A DNA stretch of 64,000 nucleotides from NCBI RefSeq assembly GCF_022682495.2, contig NC_071393.1:118994239-119058238 (forward strand), given 5' to 3'. This stretch comes from Desmodus rotundus (Eukaryota > Chordata > Mammalia > Chiroptera > Phyllostomidae). A model generated the notes under the pieces. It had not been told where the DNA came from, made no database searches, and was given only the letters and a program-made list of their open reading frames with translations. Both the position numbers and the translations under genes were made by a program. Shown piece by piece: positions 33,171 to 43,509 of the stretch (position 1 is the stretch's first letter; each line of letters begins with the position of its first letter).

Positions 33171-33556
33171 ACATTTGATCTATGCTTCATAAACGTGGTT
33201 CCCTTCTGTGCCCGGCTTTGCCTTCCGCGACAGATTGAAAGGAGGAACAAAATCAACGCATGTGGAACCAAAACGGCGCAAGGCCAAGTTGTGAACCATG
33301 CAAAGTTTGGGATGTTTTACCCTTCTTTCCATTTTTTCTTCCGTTATGGATAGATGTCCATAGCTCCCATACATGGTTCTTCCCCCCAAAGAAGGGATGG
33401 ACTAAATTACACTGTGGTGGGCGGGACTAGATGCATGTCTTCTCCTGGGGGCATTTGTATTCAGAGTCCTGCTTGGGCAAGTAGAGGGCAATCCTTACAC
33501 AAGACGCAGCACTTTACGTGGGGCCGCACCTGGCCAGGGACTGTGTTTTGATTAGG

Positions 33557-33788
33557 AAGTCTTACCACTCTATTTTTACTTAGTTTATTTTGTTCATTAG
33601 ATTTTTCTTATAGGTGAGATCAGATGGTATTTGTCTTTTGCCAACTGGCTTATCTCACTGTGGGAATTAACTGTGGGAGTGGGGGGTAGAATGGGTAGAA
33701 GAGGGCAAAGGGGGAAAGATTGGGATGACTGGAATAGAATAACAATAAAAATGATTTAAAAAATAAAAAAAGAAAGCCTTACCACTGT
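33557..33788. mobile_element. L1 insertion with 5' inversion (twin priming)
   Basis: Direct repeats 33557-33571 and 33774-33788 (two mismatches in 15) flank the insertion. The segment 33573-33661 is L1 in reverse orientation ('gtgagatcagatggtatttg' is the antisense ORF2 end). The segment 33662-33773 is the L1 3' end in sense ('gagggcaaagggggaaagat', 'gaataacaataaaaatgatt') with an A-rich tail. This head-inverted structure is the known outcome of twin-primed L1 reverse transcription. No usable coding frame. Confidence 0.8.
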
Positions 33789-33889
33789 CTCTGGTTATCC
33801 TTAAGACTTGCCTTGCAGGCATCAGAATGGGGTTGTGCATTAGCTCAATTAGATATTTTTCTCTAAACTCGTATGATTTTGCCCTTTTT

Positions 33890-34110
33890 ACATTTCTTTC
33901 TTTTTAAAATCTTTTTTTTTAAATTTTCAACTACAACTGACACACATTGTTGTATTAGTTTCAGGTATACCCCTCGGTGATTAGACATTGTGTAACTTAG
34001 GAAGTGATCATCCTGATGAATCTCGCACCCATCTGACACTCTGCATAGTTATTGGAATATTATTGAGTATATCCCCTGCGCTGTACTTTACATCCCCCTC
34101 TTCATGCTTC
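33890..34110 (-). mobile_element. L1 3' UTR fragment, reverse
   Basis: A T-rich start is followed by 'tgtattagtttcaggtatac', 'ttagacattgtgtaacttag' and 'gcgctgtactttacatcccc', the antisense of the older L1 3' UTR found across Laurasiatheria. Confidence 0.75.
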
Positions 34111-34254
34111 TCCATCAGTTTTGGGAAGCAGTGGAATCTAGTAAACTGTGGATGGCATCCTCAGGGAAAGACGTCCAGACAACTCCGGGGAAGGCATATA
34201 GCTATGACCTACCCAACAATTACTGAAATCCTACTCCATTATAGAAAAACACAA

Positions 34255-34680
34255 TCAACACTTATTTAATATTTTGCCAAGTTCATATGAGCATTATCTT
34301 ATTTAATCTTCACTACCTCTGGTGATATAGTTACTGTTATTATGCCATTATTATAGCCTAGTGTTTAAGAGAAAAGATTACCTGGTTCAACTTTCCACTC
34401 ACTAGTCACTAGTGGTGTGAACTCAGGCAAGCTAATTCTCTGTGCTTCAATCCTTTTCTATTTAAAGTAGAATGTGATGGTACTGCTTCGTAGGGCTGTT
34501 TGGAGCATTAAGCAGATTAATGCATGTAAAATATTTAGAAGAGTGCCTGAGTGTTCATGTCCCCATTTAATGTCTGAGGATGAGAGAGGGGGAGCAGTCT
34601 TCCCAGTGACACCCAGCTGGTGACAGACCCAGGTGGAGAATCCGCATCTTATGACTCCCAGGCTAGTACTTTTTCCTTGC
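34255..34680 (-). repeat. MIR SINE, reverse, split by another MIR
   Basis: The left part (34255-34352) holds 'gcattatcttatttaatctt' and 'gttactgttattatgccatt'. The right part (34556-34680) holds 'ccccatttaatgtctgagga' and 'acacccagctggtgacagac'. The two parts make one reverse MIR separated by the sense MIR at 34355-34555. Confidence 0.65.
34355..34555 (+). repeat. MIR SINE nested in a MIR
   Basis: The text 'tagtgtttaagagaaaagat', 'tggtgtgaactcaggcaagc' and 'cttcgtagggctgtttggag' to 'gaagagtgcctga' is an almost complete sense MIR. Confidence 0.75.
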
Positions 34681-34684
34681 TATG

Positions 34685-35575
34685 AGGAAAGCAGGCAGAA
34701 TCTTTTATAGCTCCCACATTATCATCTTTCATGACAACTGTCAGTCATAAGTGACTGTGTTTCAGAGCGACTGAAAACCTTGGTGAGAATAATTGAAGAG
34801 TTGAGAGCTTGTTTAATTAGACGTTAATCCCCGGAAGCATGTTTTAAAAAAGTTTCCTCACAAATTGCGGTCATATATATGCCCACACCAGCTCTGCAGC
34901 TGTAGCGTATGCACCTGTGTGTGGACTTACTGAAGAGAGGGCCCTGGGGCCAGTGGCCAGGATAGGGCCATATCCAGCATTGGCTGCTACTAGACCAGGT
35001 TCCAAGAGGTTATGCTGCTAGGAGCAACCCCTAGAAAGAGTCGACTTCAGCGGTGAGTGCAGGTCAAGCTCTGAGTTTCCATTAGGGAAAAAAAATAAAG
35101 AGCCACTTGATAGAATATGGTGACCAAGCATTGATGGTGTCAGGGTAGAACGCGGAGTAGACGTTATATTTTCTGGAGTTTTTCTGTTTTCTAGAGTGAT
35201 CTAGAACAAACCCTCAGCAGGCCAAGTTTAACAAGACCCATGTATGTGTTTCAGATGAAGAGGGTGAGTCAGACGGGAAGGGTGTCACCAGGGAACCTAA
35301 CCCATTTCTCTCGACTTCTCCTGACAAAATGCCTACATTTCTACCCTTCGGGATTTGTTCTTTCTGGTGTTGCTAACGTTTTTTTTCCTTTTTTTTCATG
35401 AATATTCAATTACATTTTCAATATCCCCAAGATGGCAATGCATGACATTAAATCATGTGCTATCTTATACGGAAGTCTGCTCCTCCTTGTTTGGATGCAG
35501 CAGAGAGCTAGATACCTTATGTGGACTCAGAAAGGGAATATAGGCAAGGTACCTTGGGAGGAGAGGAGAGAGAAA
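34685..35575. other. Unique non-coding sequence
   Basis: Nothing recognised. Confidence 0.5.
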
Positions 35576-35579
35576 TAGG

Positions 35580-35695
35580 TGTTTCTTCTGCTTCAGAGCA
35601 ATTAAATTGGAATGGCATTGATATTCTTAAATAGGTTTCCCAGATGATGCTAATGTGTAGCCAGATTTGAGAACCACTCTTCTTGTGAGGTGGGA
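35580..35695. mobile_element. hAT-Charlie fragment
   Basis: The right end 'cccagatgatgctaatgtgt' with 'agccagatttgagaaccact' is a typical Charlie terminal half. The left half is lost. Confidence 0.55.
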
Positions 35696-35719
35696 ATTGT
35701 GTGTCTTGTTTCATATCAT

Positions 35720-35770
35720 GTCCTCTCCACAGTGCCTAGCTCAGAGAAAGCAATTAATAAATAATGTTGA
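35720..35770 (+). mobile_element. L2 3' terminus
   Basis: The text 'ctccacagtgcctagctcag', then 'caattaataaataatgttga', is the L2 terminal segment. Confidence 0.6.
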
Positions 35771-35859
35771 GTCAGGATCTATGACGAGAAAGCTAAAGGT
35801 ACCATGGGACCATAGATGAGCACTCAGTGCAGTTGTGGGAGAGCTGAGATCTAAAAGGT

Positions 35860-36060
35860 AAGTTGATTTAGTTAGGCGGGGAGGGGAGAAAGGAGGGGAA
35901 AAAGGATGTTTCTGGAACAGTGTGTACATTGGGTCAAGGAGCTGGATATGGTGTAGCATGGCTGAGGTGTCATTTGTGGGTGGTGAGAAGGAAGGCTAGA
36001 AAGGCAAGCAAGGACTAGGTCATGAAGAGCCATATAAGTCCCGGTAGGGAGTTTCGGTTC
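35860..36060 (-). mobile_element. L2-like fragment, reverse
   Basis: The stretch 'gcaaggactaggtcatgaag' and 'agccatataagtcccggtag' matches the antisense L2 internal text. Confidence 0.5.
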
Positions 36061-36064
36061 TCCC

Positions 36065-36595
36065 AGAGGCTCATTTGGGTTGCCTTGGGGGCATAGGCAT
36101 GGGCTCTCAAGGCTGATTTTTGTTCTCTTGGCCTTCATGCTCACACAAGTCCAGGTGTGGGTTTAGAATCTTGCCCTTTTTCTCCTGGAAGACAGAAGCC
36201 CAGAGAGGGTGTGATGTCTTAGAAACCAAGCCTATAGACCCAACTCTTGAGAGGAGCATCATCTACTTCCTAGAGAGACCACCAAGTGATGCAACTGTAC
36301 CATCACACTGCCTGTGGCCAGCCATCACCACAACTTAGGAGTAAGATCATCCCAACACGCCACACTCCACTGGGACAGCTTTCACATCCCTCCTTTCACC
36401 TCCTCTCCCATGTTCATTTTAATCTGATTTCACCTGGATAAACATGGGGCCGGTGAGGAGAAGGCTCGGTGTGTTTGCCCCAGCCACCCCCGTAGGAGGT
36501 CCCTTCAGCGGGGCTGGTTAATAGCTGAGGGAGGGACCAAACCCGCTGTCCTGGAGCCTGCTTGTCATGGCGCATGGTATTCCTTGGGCGTTTGC
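36065..36595. other. Unique non-coding sequence
   Basis: Nothing recognised. Confidence 0.5.
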
Positions 36596-36599
36596 CTGT

Positions 36600-36706
36600 C
36601 CGGCCACGCTGTTGCCAGCAGTGATCAATTTAGTACTCTCTGCAGATTTCATTAACAGCCTGCCTGTTCTACTCGGAGTCCTTAATGAAGATGTTAAATA
36701 AAATTT
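36600..36706 (-). pseudogene. CR1/L3 LINE reverse-transcriptase fossil
   Basis: Read on the minus strand, one frame gives LFNIFIKDSE (upstream part) and a second gives LLMKSAESTKLITAGNS (36623-36652 encodes MKSAESTKLI). These align with the RT region 'LFNIFINDL ... IKFADDTKLGG' of CR1/L3 LINEs. The catalytic Asp pair has become Glu-Ser, and a frameshift plus stops separate the two parts. CR1/L3 has been inactive in placental mammals since early in their history, so a legible copy is old. A 274-codon open frame (36518-37342, minus) happens to run through it; I do not think it is a gene. Confidence 0.6.
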
Positions 36707-36709
36707 GAC

Positions 36710-36860
36710 GTTATTATTGCCATTTGTACAGCGCTTTGTATTTACCAAGTGCCTTCTGAACATTTTTATTCTTTTGTAAGCAGTAGCTCCACGAGGCCCA
36801 TTAGTACCACTGTCCCCATTCCATGGAGAAGACCCCTGGGAGTTCAATGGTTTGTGGAGA
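36710..36860 (-). repeat. MIR SINE, reverse
   Basis: The text 'tttgtacagcgctttgtatt', 'tgtccccattccatggagaa' and 'gggagttcaatggtttg' is diverged reverse MIR. Confidence 0.5.
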
Positions 36861-36864
36861 GCTC

Positions 36865-37944
36865 TGCAGGCAGTTACCCCTATCCTCGGGGAGGGCGTGG
36901 GCCTATTCTTCTTCCTTCTGCCCAAAACCCAACTCACAGAGCTGTATTCGCTCCTCAGGGGCCCTTCTGATCCCTCCCACCCTCCCTCCAAGTTCCAGGC
37001 TTCGCTCTCTGAATATGGTTTTTCTTCTCCCATCTTACAGTTTTGTGGTTTTAGTTCAGAAAAGCTCTGGCCTTCTCTTAGTGCATTTGAATGAATTTGC
37101 AAATACAGTTTCCTGATGGGCATCAAATGTCTTGCTGAGCGTCCAAACACACTGTGTTCAGCAGGGCTGCTGCTGTCCATCCTGCCCCCTCTCAGGCCTG
37201 TCAGCGGCACTGTGGATGTGTCTGGCATGGTCTGTCCTTTGTAAACATTGCAGGCAGATAGCACTGTTGTTTTTCTGCATGTGACAACCCCCCCACCCCT
37301 TCCTGTGGGAGGCCTCAAATCAGAGGCTCCCAGTGACAGCATCTCTAAGCACTGGGAGAGAAAACAAACCTCGGAAAGGAAGGCACTGAAGCTGCTCAGG
37401 TTGCTTCCCTGAAGCTTGTCAGGGCCGGTGAATAAGGCGTGTTAGCAGGTTTGCTTAGTTCTCTGTGCCTTGGGCTTCTCATATGTTCAGTGGGGACCTT
37501 AGTGGAAATGCAAGTACGTGAGGACTTTCTGCTTTAATGACTCCAGCATTTTGGGAGGGACTTTTACAACAGTATTTCGACTTCTCACTTTTAAAGTCTG
37601 TCTTATTAATTCTCTCTCTCACACACGATTCTATCTTTGTTTGCCTTCCCTGTGCAATGCCATTTCTCATTCTTTCTCTGACTGAGTTTCTCATCCTTTC
37701 TTATAATCTCTCTGATTTTTATTCATTTTTTTTCCTTGTTCTGCTCCATTAAGTGTCATCATCCTCTTGTTTTGCTCCTCATCTCTGCCCATGGAAGGGC
37801 CTCTGCTGTTTCGGACAGGTCATGACAACACATTGCAGTGAGTGGAAAGAACACTCAACTGAGAATTAGGATTGTTAAAGTCAGATGCTGTGAAGGGTGA
37901 GACTGTAGCCAACTTGCAAGCTAACAAGGTAGACTGCCACAGTT
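36865..37944. other. Unique non-coding sequence
   Basis: No repeat or gene recognised. Short frames at 36749-37116 on the + strand are shadows of the stop-poor reverse strand. Confidence 0.45.
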
Positions 37945-38041
37945 TTCTACATATATGTGTGATTATATACACAAGCGGTTAATATATATATGTGTGTATA
38001 TATCCATGGTATGGCGTACATACACATGCTTGATAAATATA
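37945..38041. repeat. TA/TG-rich degenerate microsatellite, left of the mariner
   Basis: Runs such as 'tatatatatgtgtgtatata' precede the mariner; the same composition follows at 38718-38835. Confidence 0.7.
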
Positions 38042-38717
38042 CAATGCTTGTCCAGAAAATGTCCAGCCATTATTAACACAAGAACTACTTATACAACATC
38101 GATGTATGTAACCTGGCAGCCAAGGAGAGTGGACTGGAATGCAAGTGCATGAACAACGACAACTTCACTGTACTAGTCAGTGGGGGTGGTAGACACCATT
38201 GAGTGAGCATGTGTACTGTGTGGCCATCGCATTCAAAATGACTGAGTGAATAGAACAATGAATCTGCATCAAATTTTGCTTTAAGCTTGAACGTTCCTCC
38301 ACAGAAACTATTTGATTGATTCAGAAGGCCACAGCTATGGGCAACTGGTGATTGGCAGCTTCATCACAACAACACACCCACTCATGCATCACATCTCCTG
38401 CAGAGTCTTTTGGTGAAACATCAAATCACCCAGGTGACTCAGCCTCCCTACAGCCCAGATGTGGCACCCTTCGACCTCTGGATTTTCCCAAAACTAAAAT
38501 CACCTTTGAAAGGGAAGAGATTTCAGACTGTTGATGAGATTCAGGAAAATACAACAGGGTAGCTGATGGTGATTGTGCAAAGTGTGTGAGGTCCCAAGGT
38601 GCTACTTAGAAGGGGACTGAGTTGTCATTGTCCTATGTACAATGTATCTTGTATCTTCTTCAGTAAATGTCTCTATTTTTCATATTACATGGCTGGATAC
38701 CTTCTGGACAGATCTTG
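38042..38717 (+). mobile_element. Tc1/mariner element with inverted repeats and TA flanks
   Basis: The left end 'caatgcttgtccagaaaatg' and right end 'ataccttctggacagatcttg' form inverted repeats that continue through 'gtccagccatt' and 'atggctggatac'. TA flanks both ends (38040-38041, 38718-38719). At 676 bp it is about half a full mariner, so it has an internal deletion between the N-terminal part (about 38235-38330) and the catalytic part (38359-38562). Confidence 0.85.
38359..38562 (+). pseudogene. Mariner transposase fragment, catalytic domain end
   Basis: Sixty-eight codons, last one a stop, read LHHNNTPTH, then PPYSPDVAPFDLWIFPKLK, then LKGKRFQTVDEIQ. PYSPDxAPxD is the third catalytic Asp box of D,D34D mariner transposases. 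The HDN box before it has changed to HNN, so the second catalytic Asp is lost. The premature TAG truncates what would be the C-terminal part. It is a dead DDE/D transposase relic. Confidence 0.85.
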
Positions 38718-38835
38718 TATGTATGTGTACATATCCATGTATATTATAGATACACATGTGTATACAGCTACACATGCAAACATGTATGTACACACAGAGA
38801 CACACATGTGCATACATATACACACACTACTGTTA
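38718..38835. repeat. CA/TG-rich degenerate microsatellite, right of the mariner
   Basis: Alternating 'tatgtatgtgtacatatcca', 'acacatgtgtatac' and 'cacagagacacacatgtgca' text. Open frames on both strands here arise from its regular codon pattern. Confidence 0.75.
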
Positions 38836-38839
38836 GTAT

Positions 38840-40150
38840 ATATACTGACAGAAAACACGAGATCTTCTATCAGTAAATGTGTAGAGAAAAAAACATTGAT
38901 TACTGATGGCAAAAGCAGTAACCAGAGCAAGCTCTTGCATCAGTTCTCTGAGTCCCGATCCCCACAGGGTGGTGGTGAGTGAGAGATGGCACCTGCACAT
39001 GCAGTGGGGAGTATCAAGGAGAAGATCCCTCAAGTTAGAGAACTCTGGTTTTCAGGCTGCTGGTGACCTGCTCATCCTCCCCTTTGGGATGGAGAGAGAG
39101 AAATTTCTCTTTACTCTGGAATGGAAGCCAGTCTTCTTGGAGAGCGGAAGGAGACCATACTCTCCTGGAATGGCTTTGGGGAAGGAGATACTCTTATTTT
39201 TGTTTACTGGTCTGGAAACAAATCTGCCTTCTAACCTGGAAAGACAATCTCATTAGCTTCCAAGGATGTTTTTACTATTCAGGATCCTTGAAAAGATTAT
39301 CAGTGCCCTTTGCCCAGCCCATGCAGACAGGTGAGATATTAATGGAGAATATCCTCCTAAGGAAGAACCTCAGGTATCAAATGAGGGGCTTAGACATGGG
39401 AAATGTGGGTCATGTGTTCCTCCACTCTCTAAACCTGTGTCCACGACAGACATCACCAATCACTTGTGGTGTTCTGGGGCAAAACCCTCTGTGGTCTCTA
39501 CTGTGCTGATTTTTTCCTAAATTACTCTAGTTGTATAAAACCATATTCTTTCTGTTTCCTCCTTGTGTTCCATTTTTCTCCTTTTGTGAGTCTGTGTATG
39601 TATTTATCCCTAAGTTGGGGGGGGCATGTTTTTGAGGCAATTCTACAGTTTGAGAATTTCATATGAAGCAAGTTTCCTAATCCTACCAAATAGCTAACAG
39701 ATAAACTCACAGTTTAATCTTTAATCCATGAGAAATTTAGCCGTTAATCTAGAGGTAATTCCCTTCCAAACAGGGATTATGAGGAGAATGATTGCTATTG
39801 TAACATCTTCTCACCGGTGGCTAGAAAGGGATTTCCTAAATTCCACTGGAGTGCTTTTTTGGAACCCTCTGACTAAGCATGAGACCCTCAGTGAAGTATG
39901 GCACAGGGCAATGTGTGCTTGGAGAAGGGAATCCTGCCTCAGGATAGAGAGAGTCTGAGACGACTTTCATCTCAGACATTGAGCCAGTGATGCTTCCCTT
40001 GAGTCAATTTGAACTCTACTCCCAGTACAGGCACGTTCCCCACTTCTCATGTCCTATGCTTCAGCGTCTTCATTTATTCAGTGGGTAGAGGCATGTGGTT
40101 AATGTACTGGAATTTCTGCTGGACACCTGGTTACATCTTATGGTTGCTGA
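38840..40150. other. Unique non-coding sequence
   Basis: Overlapping forward frames at 38906-39509 have no recognised domain. Confidence 0.45.
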
Positions 40151-40154
40151 AATG

Positions 40155-40375
40155 AAAGGAATCAAGAGAGTAATGGAAAAAGTGTATGAACTTTGATCAA
40201 GTCATCAAAAGATGGTGAATGCTGATTAGCTATGGGACCTTGAACAAGTTACCTAACTTCTATGTGCCTTGATACCCTTCCTTTAAAATGAAGAAGATGA
40301 TGCCTGCTTGCCCGTGTATCTCATGGGGATGCTGACAGAGCAAATGAGTTCATGTTCAGTGTATGAGGTTCTTAA
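40155..40375 (+). repeat. MIR SINE
   Basis: The text 'agctatgggaccttgaacaa', 'gttacctaacttctatgtgc' and 'ctttaaaatgaagaagatga' is MIR sense. Confidence 0.75.
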
Positions 40376-40379
40376 GGGA

Positions 40380-41975
40380 AAAATGCTGGTTGAATGTAAA
40401 GTTTGCTTTTGTCACATTTAATGTCATTACTCTCTTGTTCTGCACCTCATCTCGGCCCATGGAAGGGCCTCTGCTGTTTCTGGTGGGTCACCCCAGTATT
40501 CTGCTTTTCCTCCCTGGTCCCTGCAGGATTACTTCCTGGGAGTGCCTGATGGAGAATGTGTCATGCAGTGTGGGACATCGAGAGAGTGGGCTGATGGTGA
40601 AAAGACCCAAAATCCCCTCACCTTGTTACTAAGTGATAGAAGGTGTGGATATGCAGTGAGGGTGCGAGTAACGAAGGGGACTGTGGATTCTGGGACTCAG
40701 GGAGCTAATATCTGAGCAGGAGCAGGTGGCACCGAGGGGTACAAGAAGGGTCAAAATAGGGCTGCTATGCACACAAACGAATATCGTGAAAAGGCCATAG
40801 ACTGCCTGCCTCTGAGATTCTGTCTCTCTTGGGTCACTAATTTGTTTGTGTGTGGCTAATGTCCTGGGAAGATGCCTAGCGATTTGGGTCATGTTTTTCT
40901 CTTTGCTTCCTGCAGAAAAATTCAGAATTTTTCTTTTCAATGGACCAGCTAGTCGGTTTTCCTGTTCCTTTTCTAACTCCCTCTCTGCACAAATATTTAT
41001 TTACACCTCCTGTGTAACTGAAGATAAGCTCCTCTGAAATCAGGCCTGGAGGCACATGTCTAAACACACTCTAACTGAGAGACAGATACTCACAGAAGCA
41101 TTTTTAAATGTCCATGCACTAACACATAGGTTGTCAAATCCTAATCACAAGGCTCAAATCAGGATTCTGACAGTAGTGTTTTACGATGTTCTAATGTCGA
41201 TCAGCATCTTTTCAGATACAGCGCTCATGGATCTTGTGTGAGGACGTTGCAAAGGGAAGTGCTCATTGGAAAGATGTGCTGGGGAACCATTTATTACAGA
41301 AATGTTTAGAAACACAACCATGTAAAGCCTGTATTGAAAGAGGTACATCTGTTTTGCAGAGAGAGCCATGTTGTCAATCTAAGCCTGTTCCAGACGTAGG
41401 GGTTTTGCTCTGAGTGCCCTGGTGGCCACTCGGGTGTTCCTTTATTCCCTTCTTCTTTGTGCAGAAAGTCTCCTGCAGAGATGCTTGGGATGAACAGTTC
41501 TGCTGTCATGGCCAGTACACAACTTACGTGCTGCATGGGTGTTCTCTCAGAGTCTAACCTAGCGTGTGTTCAGGAAATCCTGGTAATGGGACATTGTCTG
41601 TTCCTTGGTGGACCACTTCCCGCATCCAGCAATCCAACATTTAGTCAGAGAACTGAGCTCCGATTAAGAGAGGGAAAGAGGCATTTGTAGAACTGTGGGG
41701 AAAAGAGAAATTCGGATATGACACATTGACCTGTTTTAAGCATGCAGGGCAGCCTCCAGGCTTTTGAATTTGTTTCCCTAGCTGTCAGGGATAACGGTGA
41801 GCGGTGAGAACTGCTGAGGCCTAAATCTTAAGATGTTTTTCACCTCAGAAAATTAGATTAGCAAATCAGAATAATTCAAGTGTGTATTTCCAGACAGTTT
41901 CCTAAAAAAAGAATATGTACACATATGAAGTCAGACCTGATCTAAGATCAGTTTTTCTTCCACTGAGCAGGCAGT
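40380..41975. other. Unique non-coding sequence
   Basis: Nothing recognised. Confidence 0.45.
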
Positions 41976-41979
41976 GGTT

Positions 41980-42130
41980 TGGGGCAGGAGAGAACTGGTT
42001 CCAACTTCTAACTTCGCCCTTAACACTTGTGTGATCTTTAAATTTCCTTCTCATAAACTGAGGAGAGTAATACTTTCCCCATGGGCTTGCGTGAGAGAGA
42101 AATCAGATAAAGCCTGGAGCACCAGTCCTG
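41980..42130 (+). repeat. MIR SINE
   Basis: The text 'ttccaacttctaacttcgcc', 'acttgtgtgatctttaaatt' and 'aactgaggagagtaatactt' is MIR sense, diverged. Confidence 0.6.
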
Positions 42131-42134
42131 CCAC

Positions 42135-43240
42135 ATGGTGCTCAGCTCATGGCCTCGTTCTAGGAAGGAAGCTCAGCTTCCTGGTTCTCTCTGAAGCCCC
42201 CTTGGGCTCCCACTGATCCGCTTGGATGCCTGGGTGGTCCGGGATGGGTGTGATGCAGTCTCCAACACAGCCACTTTTCCCTCTCTCTTTGCAGAAAGCA
42301 GGTACATACAGAGAGGCAGAAGGACAGATCTCCTGGGGTGGCTGTCACCAGGTGCCACATCATTCCGTGGTTATGGCTCTGCTCTGAAAAACAGATGGGG
42401 ATTGGTTTACTTTTTAAAATTCAAAACCTTAGAGTTCAACATAGGAGACAACAGTAGTAATTGTACTCTGAATTGACACCAACTGCAATGAGAAAAGACC
42501 TTCTCTCCTTCCCTTGCCTCAGCTTGCACATCAGGATGTGCTAATTAAAGCATCTGTCTCTCCAGCTCTCTATCAGACATCTTCATTTATTTACTTATTA
42601 AAAAATAAGAGGAGAATTTGTGCTTTGTTGTTTTTCCCCTTTATTTTATCTTTATCATTACACATTAAGCAGTCTTGGCAAAATGAATAAATAAAATGTC
42701 TATAATTAAATGTTGTTCTCATTTAGTGGGTCCTTTCCTCCCCTAGCATTGGCAGTTCTTTTAACACAATGACCTTGTACTTTAAAACATATCCCAGGGA
42801 TGTCTGTTCTTCATTATCAACGGCTTTGACCACATACTGGTTGAGCAATGGCAATAATGAGGGTGGGATTTGGTGGCAGCTGACCCAGGCTTTTCCCACA
42901 GGGTAAAATGAAAGATGCCTTTCTCAGGATAAGGCCTTAGGGCCTCAGAATGTGTTATTAGTCATGGGCCTTCCCCTTTCAGTAATAATCTGGAGTCAAA
43001 ACATTGCTTTTGTCCCAAAGAGCATTGGGAGTCCCAGCCTTATTCATCTAGAATTTGGCACTGATTTGAATCCTTATGTGTTGGACTTGGTGATAGTCAC
43101 TTACTTATTAACTCATTCAACAAATTAGTAGGATGAGTGGGTGCAGACTCAAAGAGATGCAGTAATGAACGAGAAAGGGGCTGGTGATGGGCAATGGTCA
43201 TTGGGGGGACTGGTCGAATTGACGGATTTGTTTGTGAGGA
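42135..43240. promoter_or_regulatory. Repeat-free block with AT-rich conserved-looking core
   Basis: No coding signal. The stretch 42530-42720 is AT-rich with several homeodomain-like motifs ('gctaattaaagcat', 'ctataattaaatg') inside balanced flanks, the look of a conserved non-coding element. Inference only. Confidence 0.25.
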
Positions 43241-43242
43241 AC

Positions 43243-43413
43243 AAAGTCAGATTGAGCCCTGGCCGGGTGGCACAGTTGGTTGGAGTGTTGTCCTGTACAT
43301 CAAAAGGTTGTGGGTTCGATTTCTGGTGGGGGAACTTATGAAAAGCAGCCAATTGATGTTTTTCTCTCACATCAATGTTTTTCCTTGGGTGAGGATTAAA
43401 AAAAGTTGGATTG
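43243..43413 (+). mobile_element. VES SINE, second variant, with target duplication
   Basis: The SINE body (43255-43401) starts 'agccctggccgggtggcaca', with the A-box-like 'tggcacagttgg' and B-box-like 'ggttcgattt', followed by 'ctctcacatcaatgtttttc' and a short A-tail. Direct repeats 43243-43254 and 43402-43413 (two mismatches in 12) are the target duplication. Its head and tail differ from the VES at 30151-30357. Confidence 0.85.
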
Positions 43414-43457
43414 GTATATTCCCCAAACTGAAGGCATAGAGGAACATGTTACCATCT

Positions 43458-43507
43458 ACATATCTATGTATCTATGTATCTATCTATCTATCTGTCATCT
43501 ATCTATC
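43458..43507. repeat. (TATC)n microsatellite
   Basis: TATC/TATG units run with few interruptions. It lies about 45 bp after the VES target duplication. Confidence 0.85.
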
Positions 43508-43509
43508 AT

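Noticed and set aside
36518..37342. A 274-codon open frame on the minus strand, the longest in the window
   Set aside because: Low-complexity mixed composition, no domain, and it runs through the CR1/L3 fossil and a reverse MIR. A stop-poor stretch is the simpler explanation. Conservation of the frame in a related bat would reopen the question.
38718..38835. Tyr/His/Thr-rich small proteins on both strands
   Set aside because: They arise from a CA/TG microsatellite read in several frames.
38906..39509. Two long overlapping + strand frames after the mariner
   Set aside because: They do not continue the transposase and have no known domain; unique sequence with chance frames.
43255..43330. tRNA gene suggested by A-box and B-box sequences
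   Set aside because: The boxes belong to the tRNA-derived head of a VES SINE; no cloverleaf or anticodon arm can be drawn.
43458..43507. CRISPR-like or minisatellite array
   Set aside because: It is a simple TATC microsatellite without spacers, in a mammalian genome.
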